NCBI GenBank assembly: GCA_024138015.1
Contig: JAMXBB010000002.1
Location: forward strand, 53,473,486-53,537,485
Length of the DNA stretch: 64,000 bases
Source of the DNA: Lumnitzera littorea
Lineage: Eukaryota > Streptophyta > Magnoliopsida > Myrtales > Combretaceae
Direction of reading: 5' to 3'
A model generated the notes under the pieces. The model searched no databases and had not been told where the DNA came from. It saw nothing but the letters and a program-made list of their open reading frames with translations. Numbering within the stretch: the first letter of the stretch is position 1; every line of letters begins with the position of its first letter. Below, piece after piece: positions 1 through 11,473 of this stretch. Made by a program: the position numbers and the translations under genes.

Positions 1-2
1 GT

Positions 3-341
3 CAGACGTCTTCAGCCAGCTTTGAAGATAAATTTGATTTGTTGCTGTCTGAGGTTCGTTATATAAGAGAAAGTGTGGATAAGCTTCATATCTACCAGGA
101 CAAAATGGAACAATTTCTTAAAATGAAAGAGTCGGTTACCCATGAAGAGGAGAGTGAGGAAGAGGAAGAGGAAGAGGATGATGAGGGTGGTGAGGAAGAG
201 GCTGATGAGGGTGGTGAAGACGAAGAGGCTGGAGAAAGTGATGAGAATGATGAGGATGGTGATGACGATGATGATGCTACGATGGTTGACGCACCATCCG
301 ATGAGGAGGATGAAGAGACGGATTCTGATCCCTCTTCTTAG
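3..341 (+). CDS. 3' end of LARD/Athila-like retroelement ORF with acidic tail (partial)
   Basis: The frame is open from the left edge to a TAG at 339-341, so only the C-terminus of a longer protein is visible. About 45 residues with a coiled-coil look are followed by roughly 60 residues that are almost all Glu, Asp and Gly, with a final Ser-rich end. ORFs of this layout are common in large non-autonomous gypsy derivatives of plants, where they precede a long untranslated stretch and the 3' LTR; exactly that follows here. A broken relative lies at 13080-13815. The biochemical role is unknown. The internal ATG at 39 is unlikely to be the true start because the frame continues upstream. Codons are repetitive, which also creates a shadow basic frame that should be ignored. 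Confidence 0.55.
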   Translation, partial: QTSSASFEDKFDLLLSEVRYIRESVDKLHIYQDKMEQFLKMKESVTHEEESEEEEEEEDDEGGEEEADEGGEDEEAGESDENDEDGDDDDDATMVDAPSDEEDEETDSDPSS

Positions 342-1667
342 TTCATAATTTTTTGTGTTGTCTTTTGTTGATCAAGGCTTGTGAACTCTGCTGTATATAA
401 TGATGATGCTTCTTCATTTTGCGCTTCTTTTCGACTGGCAGAGAAGTATTAGTTTCTTTTCAGTACATATGTTTCCTTTTTCCCTATGCTGCTTTTTCTT
501 GCTGCTATGATTTTTTCGTGGTACATTGGGGACAACGTACGTTATTAAGTGTGAGGAAGGGATATATATGAATTTGTTATTGTTTAGGATACCAATTATT
601 CACATTTGACCCAATTAATTTTTAAGTTAACTTGTAATAGGTGATTAATTGTTATTAAGTCAAATCAACTGTGTCATGTTGATCGTTATTGATCTTATGA
701 TACTTTACTAGAATTGATTAGTCAAATTTTTGGAAGGCAAAGTTACGAGTTATTTAGCTTAGGACTTTAAGACTTGAGATTGGAGCAACATCACTAGTTG
801 AGAGTTAGTCATGGTTATTTTTAAATTTACTTTTATGTATACCTTTCTCTTAGAAATTTTTAAGAGCCCTATAATTTTTAGCAAACAAACAAATGAAATT
901 CTTCTTTTGAGAAACCCCTGAAAAATCAAAATGATTGGAGGTCAAAAGTAATAACAAGTGTATGAATAGAAAAAATTGGTAAGGATTCGTCTTGGTCCGT
1001 CAGAAGAGCAAGATTGAGTCCTAATGCCAATTCTAATGAAAAAATTGATATGGATTGGCCTTGATCCATCAGAAGAGCAAGGTTCTTTCTCGCTATCAAT
1101 AATAAGAAATAAGTTGGTATGAATCGGTCTTGGTCCGTCAGAAGAGCGAGATTCTTTCCCTCTACTAACACAATTGTGCTAAATAAAGTAAATTTAAAAG
1201 ACCTCTCAACAAAAGCATGAACTAGGGGGATGATCAGAGGATGAGTGGATGTAAAATGTGTTTGTTTTAGATTATGGTGCTTGGTGAGATGGAAGAGAGA
1301 ATTGTATACACTTTAGTCAAATGAACAAAATTTTTATGACTCTTTCTCGGTTGGCGAGATGTTAAATCTAATTTTTAGTTTAAGAATCCTTGGTTAAATG
1401 GCTCGGGTAAACTTTGATTTTCATAAATTAACTAATAAATTCTAGTATTAATTATTATTGGAGTATTCGAATATGGTCAGATGAAATTGGTTGACTTTAT
1501 TATTGCAAGTTAGTTGAGAATGGTTTTTTTTACCTTTCTTCGGGTTAAGTATATTTGTTCACCGGTTTCTTAAATAGTGATAAATTTTGTTTAGCGTTTC
1601 TTGTCCCGAAAGTTTTGTTTTGATTTATTTGCTTGAGGACAAGCAAATGCTCAAGTGTGAGGAAATT
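342..1667 (+). other. Untranslated 3' region of LARD-like element 1
   Basis: No credible coding frame. The stretch runs from the acidic ORF to the 3' LTR. It has the phrase 'ggggacaacgt' near 529, which recurs in altered form near 14131 in the second element. It also holds the three hairpins annotated separately. Just before the LTR it shows 'gaggacaagcaaatgc' (1634-1649) and a purine-rich tract (about 1656-1667), a usual polypurine priming position in plant gypsy elements. Confidence 0.5.
975..1169 (+). repeat. Three serial imperfect hairpins with a conserved loop
   Basis: Three units of about 57 bases (975-1032, 1044-1100, 1113-1169) can each fold into a long stem. The outer arms are AATTGG/CCAATT, ATTGATA/TATCAAT and GTTGGTA/TACTAAC, so the arm sequences differ while pairing is kept. 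The apical part is nearly constant: GGTCCGTCAGAAGAGC in units 1 and 3, with two changes in unit 2. The inner stems are short TCTT/AAGA or CCTTG/CAAGG helices. The minus strand happens to be open across the units and translates to a repeated NLALLTDQD, which I read as a by-product. Confidence 0.7.
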
Positions 1668-2883
1668 TGATAACTATGATTTTAAACATATTTCATATGG
1701 TGATTTTATAGTATTTCCCTTACATTTTTTGTTTTCTTTAAAGAAATTGATACTTAATTGAGTAAAATTTTGATTTCAAGGTTTGAACGCGTTCTAGGAT
1801 CGAAAACAAAGAAAAGGAATCAAGTTTCACTCAATTCGGAGTTCAAACGAAGGAGTTATGAAGTTTTGAAGTTATGTAGAAAAATTTGCCTAGGTGCAGA
1901 AAGTTACACGACCTAGGGACACGGCCATGTCCCAGGCCGTGTCTAGTGACGAAAACAGAATCCTTATAATACATATATAAAAGGATATCTTAGGGTTTCA
2001 AAAAAAAAAAAGAAAGTCATTAGAGAAACGAGAGAAGAGAAGAGACTCAAGGAGAAAGAGAAGAAAAAAAGCGAAAACAACATCAACTTTAAGATTGGAG
2101 AGATTGATCATCAACTAAAGGGGTTTTCCATATTTTATTTTATGTTTTTGATGGAACTCGTTTTTAGATTCATTATGATAGCTTAGAATTCGAGTATTTA
2201 GGATTATGGAACCTAGGGTTTCATGTGACTCTTGAGTTGATTTATAAATTTCAATAAAGTTTCTATTCCTTCTTGATTCAATTATGTTATTTAATTGTTG
2301 ATTGATAATTCTAGAGTATCAATTTATGATATTATGCATGATGATTGAGAAATCGCATGTGTAATTAGATCTAGGCATAATTGAAGAGAATTACATGTAT
2401 ACTTAGAGATAAGATACATGTTTCTTCCGGAAAGTTAACTATTTGTGTGGGAATTCATTATACATTAATGCAATTCTAAGTTATATTACTAAGTGAAGAG
2501 ATTCCGATAAATAATTTAGGATTAGGGTTAATATGCTTGAGAAAGATATTAGCTTTAATTGTGAATCCCTCCGGTCAAGAATAATAGAAATTGAATTGAA
2601 TATATTTTAAGTGGTCACATGTTAAACACTAGGGGAAATAATTCCTAAATACGTTATTGCATACTTGAAGTCGTTTGTAGTTTTATTGCTTTCTAATTTG
2701 CTTAATCAAGTCTCATAATTAGTTTAGATGGTTAATGTTAGTATTTTTAATTCATTCAATTTATCACAATTTTTTGGTTAGATAATAAAGCTAAGGTTAA
2801 TATTAGTACTCAAAATCTCTGAGGGATCGACTCGGACTCACATCCGCTATATTAAAATTGATAGGTGCACTTGCTTCATATCA
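1668..2883 (+). mobile_element. 3' LTR of LARD-like element 1
   Basis: Begins TGATA right after a polypurine tract and ends TATCA, giving a short terminal inverted repeat typical of LTRs. A TATA box (TATATAAA, 1974-1981) sits about 300 bases in, giving + orientation. A perfect 9-bp stem (1918-1926 with 1935-1943) lies just upstream of it. The 3' end has 'gggatcgactcgga' and 'gtgcacttgcttcata', a style common in Athila/Tat LTRs. Length is about 1216 bp. The 5' LTR and most of the element are outside the window, so a target duplication (expected ATGCG, 2884-2888) cannot be tested. Confidence 0.65.
1918..1943 (+). promoter_or_regulatory. Perfect palindromic hairpin upstream of the LTR TATA box
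   Basis: GACACGGCC (1918-1926) and GGCCGTGTC (1935-1943) are exact reverse complements separated by 8 bases. The structure ends about 30 bases before TATATAAA at 1974. GC-rich palindromes of this kind recur in the LTR of element 2 (15380-15510). It could be a protein-binding site or an RNA structure if transcription starts upstream; nothing in the sequence decides between these. Confidence 0.5.
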
Positions 2884-4740
2884 ATGCGAAACAAGTCAAG
2901 ACCATGGCCCGTACCTAAGCCTAAGGGCCTATTGACATACTATCTGAGGTAGACAAGTCTAAAGAATTGCCAATTCATGAGCTTAACAATAGCAGTAAAG
3001 GCTTGAGGAAGGAATTGGAGTAGAAATTGATGAATATGGAAGAAGAAATCTTCTAGATAATTGAAGAGAAAATGGGAGTTCTCAAGGATCATGATGTGTA
3101 GAGTAATCTAGGCTTGAGCAATGTTAGCACTTTTAAAGACCACAAAGTTCCCTAAGAAGTTTAAGGTACCAAATTTCGAAAAGTGTGATGAAACAAGTTG
3201 TACTAAACTTCACCTTAGGCTTTATGTTCGCAAGATGGCCTAATTCTCTAAACATAAGCAGTTGATAATTCAAACTTTCCGAGATAGCCTAACTGAGTCG
3301 GCGTTGATTTGGTATGTCCAACAAGAGTTAGTTAAGCTTAATACTTAGGATAAGCTAGCTTGAGCCTTGTATCAATAGTATAAGTTTAATGAAGAAGTGG
3401 CTCTTTCCTTGATGGATTTGAATAACATAAAAAGGAAGCTGACTGAGTCCTTTAAGGAGTATGCCCAGAGATGGAGATCTACAGCTGCTCAAGCTGTAGT
3501 ACAATTGCCAGAAAATGAATTGATCAACATATTCATTCACACATTAGGTGAACCTTATTATAATCACCTCTTAGGTTATACCGCTTCTACGTTTGCAGTT
3601 GGTAGTCACATTGAAGATGTTATTAGAGTGGGGAGATTGATAGGGAAGGGATTGACCCCGTTAGATTCAGAGGCTACTATGAACACTACAATGTCTTATC
3701 TAATGATATATGAGCCTAGTGCCTTAAGCACCGGTCCAAAGCTCATGGAAAATAAGCTAAGCCAGAAATCACCTAGAAAGAGGTTTACTTATATCTCGAT
3801 TCTTATGTCTTGGGTCTATCACCGCCTAAAAGAAGAGGGTTTGCTGCATCCTTAGACTCCAACAATAAAGGTATAGACCTCAGAAATACGATCTCGATGC
3901 GTAATGTGAGTACCACATAGGTCAGCAGGGGTATGCTATTGACTATTGTTAGGTGTTAAAGAATAAAGTCCAAGATTCGATTGATAAAAAATTGGTCCAG
4001 TTGGACTTCGTTAGGGATCCAAGGCCTTAATTCTACACAGAGCCCATTATTAACATGATACAAAGTTTGGAAAAAATGTTAGAAATATATTTGAATGGTC
4101 AAGTCCAGGGGGTATGTTATTGCCATGATATGAAAAATAGGGTTATAGCTCTAGAAGAAAAATTGGTGATATTAGAAGAAAGGCTCACGGGTACAGAAAT
4201 GGAAATAGGTTATGTGCTTAAGCAGCTTCAAACCTACATCCTAATACGGATAGGACATCGCAACTAAAGCATGAAGATGATTTAGGGAAAGAGAAGTTAG
4301 GAGCGAATGTGCTAATTGGGAAAGCCTAGAATCAAGACAAGCCTGCCCACAATAAGAGGAGGTAACTTACATAGTTCAAGATTCCAATGGCCTAAGTGTT
4401 TAAGCAATTGAAAGATATAGGACTACTGGCATGTGAAAACCCAACAAAGAAATAGAAGCTAAGGGATCATGACCCCTACAAATGGTGTGAATATCATGTG
4501 GGCCAGGTGGGGCATACCAAAGAAGATTGCTGGAAACTGAAGCATGAGGTGCAAGATTTGATTGATGCTAAGGTTATTCAACCAAATTTTCTAGAGATTG
4601 ATAGGTCTATGGGTAGTGGTATCCTTAACCTAAGGGCATCAAATAGATAACCTCCAACATCGGGTGTTGAGGGTTTACTACTACCATCTAACTAGGTAGC
4701 TCACCATTTGAAGCAATTGGGCATATCTCTAAAAGATCAA
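2884..4740 (+). pseudogene. Degenerate gag of a Tat-like Ty3/gypsy retrotransposon
   Basis: A broken gag reading frame with many stops and shifts. Recognisable pieces are a capsid N-terminal segment (FKVPNFEKCDETSCTKLHL, about 3162-3220), a tryptophan-containing capsid helix (RDSLTESALIWYVQ, about 3282-3323), an open stretch at 3397-3855 with SFKEYAQRWRSTAAQ, and two decayed zinc-knuckle-like segments (CEYHIGQQGYAIDYC near 3907; CEYHVGQVGHTKEDC near 4489). The order matches gypsy gag of the Tat group. No protease or reverse transcriptase follows, so pol has been lost or displaced. An ORF at 4055-4267 is a coiled-coil-like piece of the same frame set. Not functional. Confidence 0.7.
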
Positions 4741-5535
4741 TTCAACTAAATGGGTCGAGTTCGAAGAAGTGACAGAAATGGGGGTAAGAAGTGGAAAAGA
4801 GTTTTAGTTCCTATATTTATTTCTTTTTAGAATAATCTTTTACTTTGGAGATAAGATTTATTTGAATAAAGCATTTTTCTTGTGCATTTTGTTTTTCTAT
4901 GATGTACACTTAGCTAATTTTGACAGGCGTATGTCATTGGTCCTTCATTAATAAAATACTTCACATAAGACTTGGAACAAGTGAAAATGAATAAAGAAAA
5001 AGTGAACTCGGAACTTAAAATTTTCCACCTAAGGGAATGGCAACACATTACTTGAAAGGTTTAGGATGAAAAGAGGCAAACCATATATAAAATACTAACC
5101 TTAAACACACATAAGAGAGGAGTGTCACAATGTGAGTAATTGAGCTCGTTCCTTAAAGGAGGCTTGTCTTGAACTTGGTGCACATGTTAAAATGATATTA
5201 AGCATTCATTTCATCATCCGTAAACACAATTATTCCTTGTAAACCCATTTGAACCTTTAGGGGATTTTTCTTAAAATTAACCTTGCTAGGAACTGCCTCA
5301 TACTGGGGTAGTCAGGAGGTTAAGGTCATTAATTTGGAGAAAAATAGTAGATTAACATATGCTTGCCTTAGTTGTGCCAATTCATGAGTAAATATTATCA
5401 TAGATAATTTAATTTATTTAGGATGAAGAAGAGTTTGAAACCATACACACCTCATTTAAACCTATGTACTCATTTAAACACCTCAAGCTCATGGACTTTT
5501 CCTAAACGCTCCATGCCATATATACTTCTCCTAAG
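4741..5535 (+). other. Non-coding internal DNA of the Tat-like remnant
   Basis: AT-rich and without a credible frame. It lies between the broken gag and the inserted chromovirus. The host sequence resumes at 10351 after one copy of the CTTAT duplication. Confidence 0.4.
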
Positions 5536-5540
5536 CTTAT

Positions 5541-6450
5541 TGTAAGCTCCCAAAATTGAGTTTAGGACAACCGAGCTCAGATTTAAGGCTTTTAGGGTAA
5601 CTTATCCAATTGAGCCCAAACTTTGCGACTAGAATAAAAAAGTTAGTCGAGATATTATAATAAAGTTAGATTTTAGTAATAATGACTCGAAACCCCAATT
5701 TTGCCCTTAGAAATTGGAATATTTAATAAAACACTAAAAAGTTCGAAACTCCTAAAATTGAACTTAGATTGCAACGAGAACATAGAGATAAGTTAATTGA
5801 GCTATAAAATGAGATAATGTAGGATAATTTACTATATAAAAATACATATAATTTTTCGAGTGTACCCTGTATAAATAATAATTATACCCGTAAATTAACC
5901 TAAAATTGTGTAATTATATATTATTGTGTTGAATTCGTGAAATTAACTTTAGAATGTATCCTAAAAATAAAAGATATGCTAGAAACTTAATTATATGAGT
6001 AAAGTTATATATTTCACATGTTATTTACATAGGGTATAAACTTGTATATTAATTAAATAACTAATTCTAACATATAATATCTGTATTTAAGTAATTATTT
6101 AATAAAAGAAAAAAAATTAATTAAATACATTGGAGATTGCTGGACGTGAGGCGTGGCAGGAGAATGGGGAAAGGGAATTGCTGATTCAAAAGTGAATTAT
6201 TAACTTAGGGACACCACATGCTTAATAAAGTAGAAGAAAACAAAAGGAAAAAAATAAAGAAAAATCCATAGGCGGTGAAAGAAATGTATAAAAACTATCC
6301 TAGCAACAGAATAACAACATTTAGTAGTTTGGAACCAAAAACAACAGAAAAAAAAATTTGGAAAAAATCGTGGAAAAAAAAAACAAATTTGGAAAAAAAA
6401 AAAAGAAAAAATTAGTGAAAGTGTGGAACCCTAACCTAGAGTAGTTCTGC
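5541..6450 (+). repeat. Truncated 5' LTR (first about 910 bp)
   Basis: Co-linear with 6832-7722. Identity stops abruptly after 'gtagttctgc' at 6450, where pol sequence follows. It keeps its own TATA box (TATAAAAA, 6287-6294). Confidence 0.88.
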
Positions 6451-6740
6451 CTTGCTTTACCCCAAGTTTAGCTGGATATCATGATGTATTCCATGTGTCA
6501 ATGTTACGAGAATTCGTGAAGAATCCAGATGCTGTCATGGAATTGAAACCAATGGATTTACAGGAAGACTATACTGTTGAGGAAAAACCGATCAAAATCT
6601 TAGAAAACTGAATTCAGAAGTTACAAAATTGGGAAGTAGAGTATGTAAAAGTTCAATGGGGTAGCGATCCAACAGCTGAACTAACTTGGGAACTGAAGTT
6701 GGCAATCCAGAATCGTTACCCAACACTCTTCGAAGAATGA
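6451..6740 (+). pseudogene. C-terminal pol fragment with chromodomain-like end
   Basis: One frame gives YHDVFHVSMLREFVKNPDA, the usual join between integrase and the C-terminal region of chromoviral polyproteins. After one stop (near 6609) it continues with YVKVQWGSDPTAELTWEL and RYPTLFEE before the final TGA (6738-6740). The V-K-V-x-W ... T-W-E pattern is characteristic of the chromoviral chromodomain, which in family members is thought to guide integration to heterochromatin. Only about 95 codons survive. Confidence 0.75.
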
Positions 6741-6815
6741 AGTAAGTCATAAAATTTTTATTAGCAAATAAATCGTTATCGCATTTAGATTTAAAGTTTT
6801 GAGGACAAAACTCTT

Positions 6816-6831
6816 TTAAGGGAGGTGGAAA
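6816..6831 (+). promoter_or_regulatory. Polypurine tract
   Basis: AAGGGAGGTGGAAA directly abuts the 3' LTR start (TGTAAG at 6832) and follows 'gaggacaaaactc'. This is the expected plus-strand priming site. Confidence 0.75.
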
Positions 6832-9800
6832 TGTAAGCTCCTAAAATTGAGTTTAGGACAACCGAGCTCAGATTTAGGGCTTTTAGGGTAACTTATTTAA
6901 TTGAGCCTAAACTTTGTGACTAGAATGAAAAAGTTAGTCGAGATATTACAGTGAAGTTAGATTTTAGTAATAATGACCCGAAACCCCAATTTCGCCCTTA
7001 GAAATTGGAATATTTAATAAAACACTAAAATGTTCGGAATTGCTAAAATTGTATTTAGATTGCAACGAGAACTTAGAGATAAGTTAATTGAGCTATACAA
7101 TGAGATAATGTAGGATAATTTACTATATAAAAATACACATAATTTTTCAAGTATACCCGGTATAAATAATACTTATAACCGTAAATTAACACAAAATTGT
7201 GTAATTATATATTTATTGTGTTGAATTCATGAAATTAACTTTAGAACGTATCTTAAAAATGAAAGATATGCTAGAAACTTAATTATATGAGTAAAGTTAT
7301 ATATTTCACATGTTATTTGCATAGGGTATAAACTTGTATATTAATTAAATAACTAATTCTAACGTATAATATCTATATTTAAGTAATTATTTAATAAAAG
7401 AAAAAAAAATTAATTAAATACATTGGAGATTGCTGGACGTAAGGCGTGGCAGGAGAATGGGGAAAGGGAATTGCTGATTCAAAAGTGAATTATTAACTTA
7501 GGGACACCACATGCTTAATAAAGTAGAAGAAAACAAAAGGAAAAAAATAAAAAAAAAAATCCATAGGCGGTGAAAGAAATCTATAAAAACTATCCTAGCA
7601 GCAGAATAACAACATTTAGCAGTTTGGAACCAAAAACAACAGAAACAAAATTTGGAAAAAATCATGGAAAAAAATAGAAAAAATTAGTGAAAGTGTGGAA
7701 CCCTAACCTAGAGTAGTTCTGCTATGAAACCCAGTCAACCCCACACGGTCCACCCACCGCGCAGGCCGTCCGATAACCGCCCAGCCGCTGTTGGCCACCG
7801 GAGCACCCAAGAACACCAAGGTCAAATTTCTGCCATGTTTTTCAATAATTTCTAAAAAATAGTAAATCCACCCAGAAAATTATGAAAAAAATTACACTTA
7901 GGTTATTTTAGACATGCTTTCATGTGATATTTTTATTTTTGAAAAATTCCTAATATTTAATATACTTTATTAAGAAATCTATAATTCATCCGAATATATA
8001 TTTATGAAATAAATGTACTATATGATGTTGTTTCTAGCTGAAAATTTTTGTGTAGGATGTATATGATATATAGGTAATTGCTACGTAGCCTAAATTTTTA
8101 TTTGAATAATTTTAATATTTATTGAATTTTTAGGCCTGAAATTAACTCGAAAATAGGCTGAAATTATGAATTTAATAGGAAATTATGAAATTAATTGATG
8201 AAATGGACATTACTGATCTATAATAAATAATAATAATATTGAGTCAGATTGAAATTAATTTGGTGTTAAAAGGATTATAATTGAATAATTTAATATAATT
8301 TAGGGGTAAAATTGTTAATATGAAAATATAGACAATAGATCGGAAACTTAAAACCAAGTGATAACTGAATTCCCTATATTTTTAGAAGTCCATAGAAATT
8401 TTCAGGGAATTATTGGGTAATCCGAACTATTTATTATGAATTTATTAAGTAAGATAGCTTAAATTACAAGTCGGGGTGTATTTGTAATATTAATAGAGTA
8501 AAAGGAATTAAATAGTTAAATAAAACCTATATATAGGATTGTTGATCAAATTGGGTTAAATGGAGATTTTTATTATAATTATTAATATTTTCTGATCGGG
8601 ATACACTTTAGGTGTATTAGAATTGAATAATACTTATATTGTTACAATATAAGGACAAATTGGATAAAATATAATTTAAATCTATAAATTTTGCATAATA
8701 CGATTGTTTTTATATAATTATGTATAATTGTATTAAAAATTCAAACTACTCGTTAAAATTCATCTCTAGGAACAGGACTCGTAAAACATGTCGTTAGGTC
8801 TATACGAACTCAATGACACTAGTTTTGTTGAAATCGGATAACCTTAAGCAATCTAGCCTATAACTATATCATATTCAAGAATATACACATTTCGATAACC
8901 TTACCGGAATCAAAACATGAATTAATAAATAAAAAGTACGTTTCGATACGATCAAAACGATATATAATACGTAATAATATAGATGATGTACGGAATCAAT
9001 AATTAATAATTTAATTCGATATATAGTAATAACATGACTGCATATTATGGAAATAATATATATACATATATAACCATTTTAGATTAAACCTTAATGTTTT
9101 CGTAATTATTACGAAAACTAAATTTAGACCTTTTGTGTAATTAGGACCTTCCAAAGACGATTGACAATTCAGGTCAGCAATAGCGAACATCTAAACAAGT
9201 AAGTTGAGATTGTAGCTTCACCGCTGTTTGGGTACTATTTAAAGCATCCGAGGACCCAAGAGTACTTCTGGTTGTGTTTGTAATTAGATGATTATGCGCA
9301 TGTTGTGTGTGTGAATGATACTCGGTTGTAACAGGAGTTTAACTCCTTGGTGTGCTGTTCTGCATATTTGCATGGATTCTGTATTGTGTGAACTTGTTGG
9401 TCACCCCTGATTAACACTAACAGTTATTCGACTAAAATGTAATTGGTCATGCGTAATCACCCGTTAGGGGAAACGATTAAGAGTGTTAGGCCAAACACCG
9501 ACTTTCTTTGATGAGGATGGCTGAAATAGTCATTTCCCCATCCTTAGTCGAACTAAGTGATAGGCGAGGAGGTCGCGGCAAGGTTGGGGGCCGTGGTTCG
9601 AAGGCGGTCATGGGAGGGGGGTGTTCTCCATTGCACAAGCCCGGGTTTGGTCTGACTTGAGTTGCGATGAAACTCCTCAATCCGGGTTGGAGTGGATGTA
9701 ATTTCTCTAACATCACAGTGGATCGGATAACACTGTGCGATGTTTTCATTTGAGTGATTGCATTGTATTTGATCATAATTATTAATCTTATTTGTGATTG

Positions 9801-10345
9801 TATAGTACTCTTCTGACTCCGCCCCACTTATTGAGCTAGTTGTGCTTACATCCCTACAGACTCTTTCGCAGGTGTTGAGTGAAGGCAAGATGTTCTAGTA
9901 GCACCGTTCCTAGGTTAGTGTGCTGCTGTGTAGGAAAGTGAGGATCGAGGAATTTAACTGAACCTGAGCTTTTGGCTTTGTCTTTAAGTTTTGAGGAAAA
10001 CTAAATGGGAATTCCTTGGGAGCCCACTAGTTTTCTAACTTATTGTATATAGATCGTAAAACCTGTGGTTTTTAATAAACTCTGATTGTAAACTTTACCC
10101 TTGGATATGAAATGTTTGTATAATTATTGTTGTGGTACTAAACAGCAGATTGTATAGAACAAGTATTTTGTAAAAGCTCTACCACAGGTTTGGATATTAA
10201 CAGATGTCAAAACAGAAGTTTCAAGCTGGTTGAGTTGTGCGCCTTGTGTAAACTGCATCTATGATAGCAGCTGTGAGGTCAGCTTCTATCTTAGATTAGT
10301 TTACACGGCGGGACTGTTATGACTCTTCTTGTTCGGGGCGTGACA
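6832..10345 (+). repeat. Complete 3' LTR, about 3.5 kb
   Basis: Runs from TGTAAGCTCC to GGGGCGTGACA. It contains a TATA box (7582-7588), a GC-rich island near 7730-7810 unlike the AT-rich rest, and a long U5-like part. An antisense reading frame near 9486-9888 reappears in the other copy but is frameshifted between copies, so I do not call it a gene. Confidence 0.85.
7582..7588 (+). promoter_or_regulatory. LTR TATA box
   Basis: TATAAAA in the context 'aatctataaaaactatcc'. The same site is kept in the truncated 5' copy (6287-6294) and in the inverted copy (34971-34978), so it is likely the retroelement promoter. Confidence 0.6.
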
Positions 10346-10350
10346 CTTAT

Positions 10351-11473
10351 ACTCTTTGAACCCATGGTTTTAAGGCTTTGAAACCCATCAAGCAAAAACT
10401 CAACAAGGGAAGGTGACTGACTTGACAAAAGAGAGAGAGAGAGAGAGAGAGAGAAAGAAAAAAAAAAGAGAAAAAGAAAAGAAAAGAAAAAAGAGAAAAA
10501 CTGAAAATATTGGCTAGGTGATCATCTTCAAGTATGAGCCAAATACCAATACGCTTGAAGTCTGAACTTATGATGGTATACAAAATTTGAACATTATAAA
10601 TTCCCATGCTCAAAGCCAAGCCCTTATTTTATGGTATCACCCAATTTATCATCTTTGATGAAACTCTTTTGACTAAAGAAATGAACTTATCTTAAGTGAA
10701 ACTTGCTTATGAAACTGGGGCAAGTCCATGTTTAGTCTCTCTTAGGTTCTTGGATTGTAAACCCAGGACAAATGGCATATAATTTCTGTAAAATTGGCCA
10801 AAGCACATTAATATTCATTTGCTTAAACAATTAACCAAAATCCTTACATTACAAACCCGAAAAAGCCCTGATTGATTGACTAAAGTGTACTACTTACAAG
10901 ATAGGCTACAATTTTCGGAATTGATGCTGAAAGTAAAAATAAACCCATGAGAGTGTAAGGAACTCCACTTAGACTAAACATTTCACGTAATGATATTTAT
11001 CCCCTTAGTGGAAAATTGAAGAATGGTTGAGTGCTTTCTCAAGAACATGAATAGTCTTAACCCCAAGTTTGAAATTGAGGCTTTTAAAAAGTTCATGAAT
11101 CATGAATTATGCTCTAAGAAACAAAGATTGAAAGAATGAGTGATCAATGGGCAAGGGGCAAGTCAACCCTTTATTTATGATCTTTAGAGTCTTTGAGGTT
11201 TTCTTACTTGTTAGCAATACAATTTTCCATCGAAGAGTATCTTTTTTGAATTTTTTGTAAAAGAAAAAAGAAAACCTTTTCCAAAGAGAAATAGAACCTT
11301 TTTTGAAAAATTGTCAAGAGAGATTTCTTAAAAAGAAAAAATAAAATATTTCAAAAAATCATCAAAATTCCTCAAACTTACATCTCAGATCATTTTGTCA
11401 ACATTCATCAAAGTCTTTGACATTCATGGATCGTTTGCCCTTTAGTGCATTGTCCATTTCATATAGTAATCTT
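10351..11473 (+). other. Non-coding retroelement-derived DNA
   Basis: Continuation of the Tat-like host after the chromovirus insertion. No credible gene. It holds a (GA)n tract and A-rich stretches. Confidence 0.35.
10431..10455 (+). repeat. (GA)n microsatellite
   Basis: Twelve or so GA units followed by an A/G-rich tail. Confidence 0.9.

Larger units (their letters stand above)
5541..10345 (+). mobile_element. Internally deleted chromovirus with 3.5-kb LTRs (Tekay/Del-like)
   Basis: Bounded by a perfect 5-bp target duplication CTTAT (5536-5540 and 10346-10350), with termini TGTAAGCTCC and GGGGCGTGACA. It consists of a truncated 5' LTR (5541-6450), a short pol tail with polypurine tract (6451-6831) and a full 3' LTR (6832-10345). 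Nearly all of gag-pol and the distal 2.6 kb of the 5' LTR are gone. The first 480 bases of the two LTRs agree at roughly 93 percent by eye, so the insertion is younger than its surroundings. The long LTR plus a chromodomain-type pol tail suggest the Tekay/Del clade. An inverted solo LTR of the same family is at 32224-35728. Confidence 0.88.

Noticed and set aside
926..1171. Minus-strand ORF with a repeated NLALLTDQD
   Set aside because: It is the reverse reading of the three hairpins; the conserved unit is better explained by the RNA/DNA structure.
9486..9888. Two overlapping minus-strand ORFs in the 3.5-kb LTR, reappearing at 32672-33016 in the inverted copy
   Set aside because: The 32672-33016 frame corresponds first to one and then to the other of the two ORFs, so the copies are frameshifted against each other. 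Sequence similarity is explained by LTR homology, not by coding constraint.
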